From: Cladophialophora immunda | Taxonomy: Eukaryota > Ascomycota > Eurotiomycetes > Chaetothyriales > Herpotrichiellaceae | DNA length: 64,000 nt | Direction: 5' to 3' | Assembly (NCBI RefSeq): GCF_000835495.1 | Contig: NW_015622545.1 | Coordinates: 1,876,777-1,940,776 of the forward strand | Part shown: positions 59,168 through 64,000 of the stretch, piece after piece | How the letters are laid out: the number at the start of each line of letters is the position of its first letter | How positions within the stretch are numbered: position 1 is the first letter of the stretch | Notes under the pieces: model-generated | Database searches by the model: none | Seen by the model: the letters and a program-made list of their open reading frames with translations, nothing else | Told to the model about the DNA's origin: nothing | Made by a program: the position numbers and the translations under genes

Positions 59168-61420
59168 TCAGATAAGCACGAGACTCATGCGCCGCACGAC
59201 CACGCCGTCAAGAGCCCGAGGCCGACTCTTAGGCACCAGCAAATGCATGACACCCCGCCTCACCGCCTCTCGATCGCTCGTGATGTTGGCGTGCAGGAAG
59301 TGGTGTACCACCCAAGTCGTCCCTTCGATATAACAGGTGTCACGGCCGGTGAGAATGAAAGTCGCAGGCTCTCCACTTCCTGGCACGTGTCGGCCGACAT
59401 CTGTCGACGACGTCCACGGCACCGGTGCTCGAACCAAGCGTCTCACACGGTTCAATCGGATCGCAAAATAACGGAAAGGTCCGTAGTCATAACCCGGAAC
59501 GTGATCTAGGAGTTCAATACTGGTTCGCCAGACCATGCAGTCGAGGAGCAGACAGCTGTCCCGGTGATCGGAGGCCAAGGCTTGCTGGAGCAGATCATGG
59601 TCCAGCACCGGGACGGGGTCCATATCGAAGGCGGTTTCGACGGTGAAAACATTCTCTTGCGACATTTTCGTGTGGTGAGGAAATGCAAGCTTTGGGAGAC
59701 CGTCGTGGAGTTTCCACGCGTGGAAATGGGTCCAGAATGGCTGCGTGGGACCGCTGACCTCGGATGGCCAGCCCGGATGGATGGCCCCCTCCCAGCCGGC
59801 CCAGGACCAGGCCGGAAAGCCAGGCCGTCGCTGCAGCTGGTCCTGCCCGCACCATAGCAATGACCAGTTGAGGTCGTCTTCAGGAAGACCATAGTAAAAC
59901 CCGTGGTCGAAGACGAACTCGGTGAGGTGCTGAAGAATGGCAGCAAAGGCATTGATGGCGTCTGATTGGTAGGTCATGAAGCGGTACGAGTACAGAGCAA
60001 TCAGCGTTCCGTAGGCCATCATCGGATCCTGAGGCCGTCCAAGCCCGAGAGTGGTGTTGCGAAGGGTGCCGTGGCCGTGTTTGCTGCCTTCGCGGTTGTC
60101 CCGCATTGTTTCGAGGTCTCTCGCGGAGTTGTGGATCCATGACCTCGTTACATCAATTGACTCACTGCATTGCATCGCGTTGCATTCGAAATAGGCTTGA
60201 TGATCAGTGATGTAGATGCACCGCGGAGACAGGAGTGCTTCCTGCAAGGTCCAAGCTGGTGTTCCCCATACGGTGTAAGCAATTTGCCTTGACAAGGTGG
60301 GCATAAGACCAACAAGCCGTTGTTTATCGACATGGAATGATAGTTGTGGTTGAGGTGCCCTCCGGGATCCAACTCTTGTCAATCCATCATCGGCAGAAGA
60401 GCCGCAGAGTAAGAGGATAGTCGCGTAGGCGCCACGGTAAATATCAGCCATAAAAGGAATCTGTCGCTTCTTCTCCTCCTCATCGGTTTGGTCGATGCAA
60501 ATGCTGTCAACCCACAAGTAACGTTTGCCGAGCATAGCAGTTAGACTAAGTGCATCCTCGATCGTAGCGGGTAGGATGGGTATCGTTCCATCGGCGTTCA
60601 TCTTGGGGACCCGGACAGGACCCCAGACATAGCTCAAGGCCAAGTAATCGCAGGGTGATGATGGATAGGCTATCAATTTCCGGGCTTCGATGTCAATTAG
60701 TGAGAAGTTGCCAAGTTGTCCAGGTATTTTGGGTTTACAAGACAAAGCGTGATGACTGGCGCATGTCTGCATGTAGCTTCTGACCAGGTCCAAATCAACA
60801 TGATCCGAGTCAACAAGCAGGCCTCCAAGCGGTAGACCATTTGCAGGATCACGAAGGATAGTCAAGGCATCTCCTTCATGCTCATCGATTGCCAGATCCT
60901 CTGCTGGAAAGGCGAGATCAGCGATGAGGCACTTATCAAACAAATGCTCCTGGTGAGCTCCAACCTCAACGAGTCGTTCGAGCCGGTGGATAGTCCAGTC
61001 GATAATGAGATGGACTTCTTGGTCGAGCGAGTGGGGGCGAGGTGTCAGTGCAAAAAGACCGACACTAAGTGGACAATCTTCGTCAAACTCGACGTTCTCG
61101 ACGCGGCCCAGATTCCGGTGATGTGGACTTTTCGAGTACACAGAAGCGGGAATTGGATAGAGAGGCTCGTTCCAGGCCAGCGTGCCCTCAAACATAGCCA
61201 ACACGTCCAGTGCTGAGCATCGCCGGCATAAATCTGCGTCGAGGTTGTACCGTGTTCTTGCAAGCAGCTCTATGCGCTCAGAAGAGTACGCCCAGTTTTG
61301 ATTCTGAAATCGTTGACCGAGAGGCTCCGGACAGACACCCACAACATGCCTTGAGCGACGACAATTTACGCATAGCAGTTTAGATGCATCTCCAAGTGTA
61401 ATGTTGGAGGTATCTGCCAT
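59168..61420 (-). CDS. HET-domain protein (second)
   Basis: Single exon, 750 residues; the first in-frame ATG is MADTSNITLG at 61420 (the open frame continues upstream without ATG). Residues 1-75 hold CVNC and CRRC pairs that may bind a metal. The HET domain begins at about residue 255 with CDYLALSYVWGP, followed by YLWVDSICIDQTDEEEKKRQ, IYRGAYATILLLCG and WGTPAWTLQEALLSPRCIYI. Late typical features are SDAINAFAAILQHL and RRPGFPAWSWAGWEGAI. It is of the class with a long N-terminal extension and no C-terminal repeats. It converges on the LaeA-like methyltransferase. A role in incompatibility is possible but untested; HET genes are numerous in Pezizomycotina. Confidence 0.9.
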   Translation of the reverse strand: MADTSNITLGDASKLLCVNCRRSRHVVGVCPEPLGQRFQNQNWAYSSERIELLARTRYNLDADLCRRCSALDVLAMFEGTLAWNEPLYPIPASVYSKSPHHRNLGRVENVEFDEDCPLSVGLFALTPRPHSLDQEVHLIIDWTIHRLERLVEVGAHQEHLFDKCLIADLAFPAEDLAIDEHEGDALTILRDPANGLPLGGLLVDSDHVDLDLVRSYMQTCASHHALSCKPKIPGQLGNFSLIDIEARKLIAYPSSPCDYLALSYVWGPVRVPKMNADGTIPILPATIEDALSLTAMLGKRYLWVDSICIDQTDEEEKKRQIPFMADIYRGAYATILLLCGSSADDGLTRVGSRRAPQPQLSFHVDKQRLVGLMPTLSRQIAYTVWGTPAWTLQEALLSPRCIYITDHQAYFECNAMQCSESIDVTRSWIHNSARDLETMRDNREGSKHGHGTLRNTTLGLGRPQDPMMAYGTLIALYSYRFMTYQSDAINAFAAILQHLTEFVFDHGFYYGLPEDDLNWSLLWCGQDQLQRRPGFPAWSWAGWEGAIHPGWPSEVSGPTQPFWTHFHAWKLHDGLPKLAFPHHTKMSQENVFTVETAFDMDPVPVLDHDLLQQALASDHRDSCLLLDCMVWRTSIELLDHVPGYDYGPFRYFAIRLNRVRRLVRAPVPWTSSTDVGRHVPGSGEPATFILTGRDTCYIEGTTWVVHHFLHANITSDREAVRRGVMHLLVPKSRPRALDGVVVRRMSLVLI

Positions 61421-62976
61421 GGGCTTTGTGCAGAAGAGCCAACAGCCGGCTTGGGGACTTTGTTGAGACAGTGTGGGATGGAATAGTTCTCTGGCGACGA
61501 GGACTGTTGTCGAGCTCTCCGACGGCCAATATGGGCCAGCGCGCTGAACAGCTGCCTTCACACGACATTGTCAACTCGAGAGATTCTTTCGAGATATGTT
61601 TGATCTTCATTCTTCCCGCGGCTGAGGATCTAGCATGTGAGCCGGACTGCCACAAAGACGCGTCAGCTACGTGGGCTAGCTCGTGAAACCGTTCTCGCAA
61701 GGCTCATCGTATTGTGAACAATGCAGCTTTTAAAGATCGCAAGATGAATCAGATTGGTAGATAGGACTTCGAAAGGCGATTAATGCAACAGGTATTGGGT
61801 GGTCTACCAACCGGTGACAGGGGGTTTGATGTCGTTATTATTGGTGACACCGACAACGGAAAGCGGCTTGGCGGATTGCATTATTGGTCGTGATCAGAGT
61901 GCAGATCCACCATAAAGAATTTCTATTTTATGGATTTTTGTGTCCAAGATTTGCCAACAATCATGCCTCTAAAATCCTGGCGCACGCTGGGATTAGGGTG
62001 GTTTAATCTTGGACCCCTGGCGGTAGGTGCCTAGAGTTCTCAAGATTGTCGTGAATTCTACTGACACGTCAAAATAGCAACGGTAGCGGTATGTACAACG
62101 AATGACGGTCACATGAAAAATATACTGATGATTGCGAAGCGTTCGACTCCAGTGCTTGGTATCGGTATGTTAAATGGAGGTCATTGCGGTCTGACATCTA
62201 CTGACTCCTTTCAAGAAAGGTTATCTGTGTATGCATATCACTACCTGAGACTTGTCTTCAACCTGCTGACAGTAGATCACAGTCAAATCAGGTGGGGTTC
62301 ATCATCCTCTTTTTTTGGCCTGTTTCTTCTTTTCCTTTTTTTTTTCCTGGTAGATGATAGTGGTTAATTAAATATCCTCTTCCCTCGATCCGGAATCAAA
62401 ATCTCGCTTATAATATCGCCGCTTTCGAGAACCCCGACTGGCCAATTGCCTGTTCAAGATGTTTGTTGTGTGCGGCCCATGAGATCGCCCATTAGCATCA
62501 TCTTCACAACCGTGGCATCGAGACTATGATATTAAAGGTCCCATTATGGTATTGATCAAATATTTTCGGCAGCTCGCATTGGCCATGCAACTCGAGATTC
62601 TATCGTAGCTACGTGCGGCCAAGTATCGCTCATGGAACATTCAACACTTAGTCCTCGTGGAAATAAAAGCTACAACAAAAATGCCTAATATGGTTCTTTC
62701 CTGGTCTGCGGATCTGCTTGCTTCTTGGCCACTGAACACAATGTAGGACCAGCTTGTATCTACGGAGTACTTTGATTATTAGATCAAGCATGGTAACGTG
62801 CGGCTCGGCAGTGGTGACGGTTGGGAGTACAGCCTGCCAAGAAACCGCAGCCGCAGAGCACCGTGGCCTCCCAAACGACTAATGGCGGGCAATCTTTCCC
62901 GGCCCCCGACTTGGAACATTTTCCATCCTGCGCTGCCACCTTTGTCTGTCCAGCTTGTGACTTGTGGACAGGCAAG
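61421..62976. other. Long AT-richer intergenic region, no gene confirmed
   Basis: 1.56 kb holding promoters for the second HET gene and the AP-1 sigma gene. It is visibly richer in A/T than neighbouring segments, especially 61850-62700, with T-runs at about 62309-62346. It may hold decayed sequence, but no mobile-element protein is recognisable. Confidence 0.45.
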
Positions 62977-63887
62977 ATGGCTATCAAGTGAGAACCAACA
63001 CTAGACTTGCATGGAATCCAGCATACTGACGCATGATAGATATCTCATCTTGCTTTCCCGCCAGGGCAAAGTGGTAGGCACATCATCCTGTCCAAAGCAG
63101 TTGCCCACCATGGTTCGTTTCGCTGACTTCAGTCTGTTGATTTCCCCCAGAGACTGGCAAAATGGTTCACCACTCTGTCCCCAAAAGAGAAGGCCAAAAT
63201 CATCAAAGATGTCTCTCAGCTGGTTCTCGCTCGGCGGACTCGAATGTGCAATTTTCTCGAGTACAAGGGTGCGGATTCCCCATTCTCAGCCCGTCTGCTT
63301 CATTCTCTGCTCCTTCACTCTTCATGTGCTCCTTGTCCTCGTCTTCTCAACCTCAGGCTGACTTCCATGCTCCATCCTTCAGACACCAAAATTGTCTATC
63401 GTCGCTATGCCTCTCTCTTCTTCATCGCCGGCTGTGACTCCACGGATAACGAGCTGATCACCCTCGAGATTGTTCATCGCTACGTCGAACAGATGGATAA
63501 ATACTATGGGAACGTGTGTGAACTGGACATCATTTTTAATTTCCAAAAGGCCTACTTTATTCTGGACGAGCTCCTCCTGGCGGGAGAGATGCAAGAAAGC
63601 AGCAAGAAAAATGTGCTGAGGTGCATCAGTCAAGAGGATAGTCTCGAAGATATGGAGGTAAGCAACGTTGATAATTCCTCACATGCACCCCTCTGAGGAC
63701 CGCCACACACTGGGCTGGATGAGCTATCGCACGGGACCATAATTTCTTGCGGCAAGCGACACCCCATCTGCGCCTTTCCTGCTGCGGCGGTATGCTCTCA
63801 TCTCGGGATCCTGTTGTAGTTGTTGAGGCTAATTCCATGTGTCGTCTGTCGAACCAGGTCGAAGAAGAAGTCACCAAAATCATGTAG
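62977..63887 (+). CDS. APS1: AP-1 clathrin adaptor complex small subunit sigma
   Basis: Small subunit of the AP-1 adaptor, for clathrin-coated traffic between the trans-Golgi and endosomes. Five exons: 62977-62987, 63040-63073, 63151-63268, 63383-63657 and 63858-63887. Introns are 52, 77, 114 and 200 nt, all GT-AG. The joined product has 155 residues, as in yeast Aps1 (156). It reads [35 protein letters not shown], then [20 protein letters not shown] and [20 protein letters not shown], and ends [33 protein letters not shown] is typical of AP-1 sigma rather than AP-2 sigma. The first exon has only 11 nt and the last only 10 codons, so start-to-stop reading recovers just part of the gene. The stop lies 113 bp before the right edge of the window. 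Confidence 0.95.
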
Positions 63888-64000
63888 AACATGATGCCGA
63901 CGGCCACTGTGCTGTTCGGTGGCATGTCTTCAGGTGCCGATCTTCTGTGAGGTGCCGATATTGCATCTGATCCGGCCTCGACGCATTTGTCGCGTGTACT

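Noticed and set aside
62070..62160. GTTCGACTCC resembling a tRNA B box
   Set aside because: The flanking bases do not form a T stem, no matching A box lies at the right distance, and no acceptor stem can be paired.

Overview
This is a window of nuclear DNA from a filamentous ascomycete (Pezizomycotina). Genes lie on both strands. Most are intronless or carry one or two short introns (49-114 nt) with GTAAGT/GTGAGT donors and CTAAC/CTGAC branch points. Two genes carry HET domains, and there is a LaeA-type methyltransferase and a GT31-type glycosyltransferase. I cannot fix the class from sequence alone. No rRNA, tRNA, CRISPR or intact transposon was recognised.

Layout. 0-8.4 kb, small-molecule metabolism: the tail of an unknown gene, a tartrate/D-malate (isopropylmalate-type) dehydrogenase, a medium-chain reductase, a macrodomain ADP-ribose hydrolase, an isochorismatase-fold protein lacking its usual cysteine, and a ketopantoate-reductase-like enzyme. 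9.3-13 kb: an orphan gene and a Golgi-type GT31-like glycosyltransferase with a Glu/Pro-rich stem. 14.7-24.7 kb: two RNA-processing housekeeping genes, CWF19/Drn1-like and UTP20, divergent from one shared promoter. 25-30 kb: an SDR, a small conserved protein and a HET-domain protein. 32.5-50.2 kb is an accessory stretch of orphan genes: a BAH-like protein with a 15-bp tandem repeat, a 1010-residue disordered Pro-rich protein, a two-exon protein with a basic tail, three further orphans, and a three-exon PD-(D/E)XK-nuclease-like protein rebuilt here from its splice sites. Non-coding gaps there are long and rich in simple repeats. 50.7-57 kb, core cell biology: an IMP2-type mitochondrial inner-membrane peptidase, an HET-C2-like glycolipid transfer protein and a Spo71-like PH-domain protein, the last two divergent. 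57.7-64 kb: the LaeA-like methyltransferase, a second HET protein and a five-exon AP-1 sigma subunit ending just inside the right edge.

Points of most interest: (i) two HET-domain proteins and a glycolipid transfer protein of the Podospora HET-C2 family in one 34-kb span, a possible allorecognition neighbourhood; (ii) the PD-(D/E)XK-like gene inside the orphan block; (iii) the BAH-like protein with an in-frame minisatellite; (iv) a macrodomain gene with two in-frame starts that could give mitochondrial and cytosolic forms; (v) several genes and exons without their own ATG (the left-edge partial gene, the AP-1 sigma exons, the first CWF19 exon, and the last exons of the 39-kb, 47-kb, 49-kb and 58-kb genes) that simple start-to-stop scanning misses.
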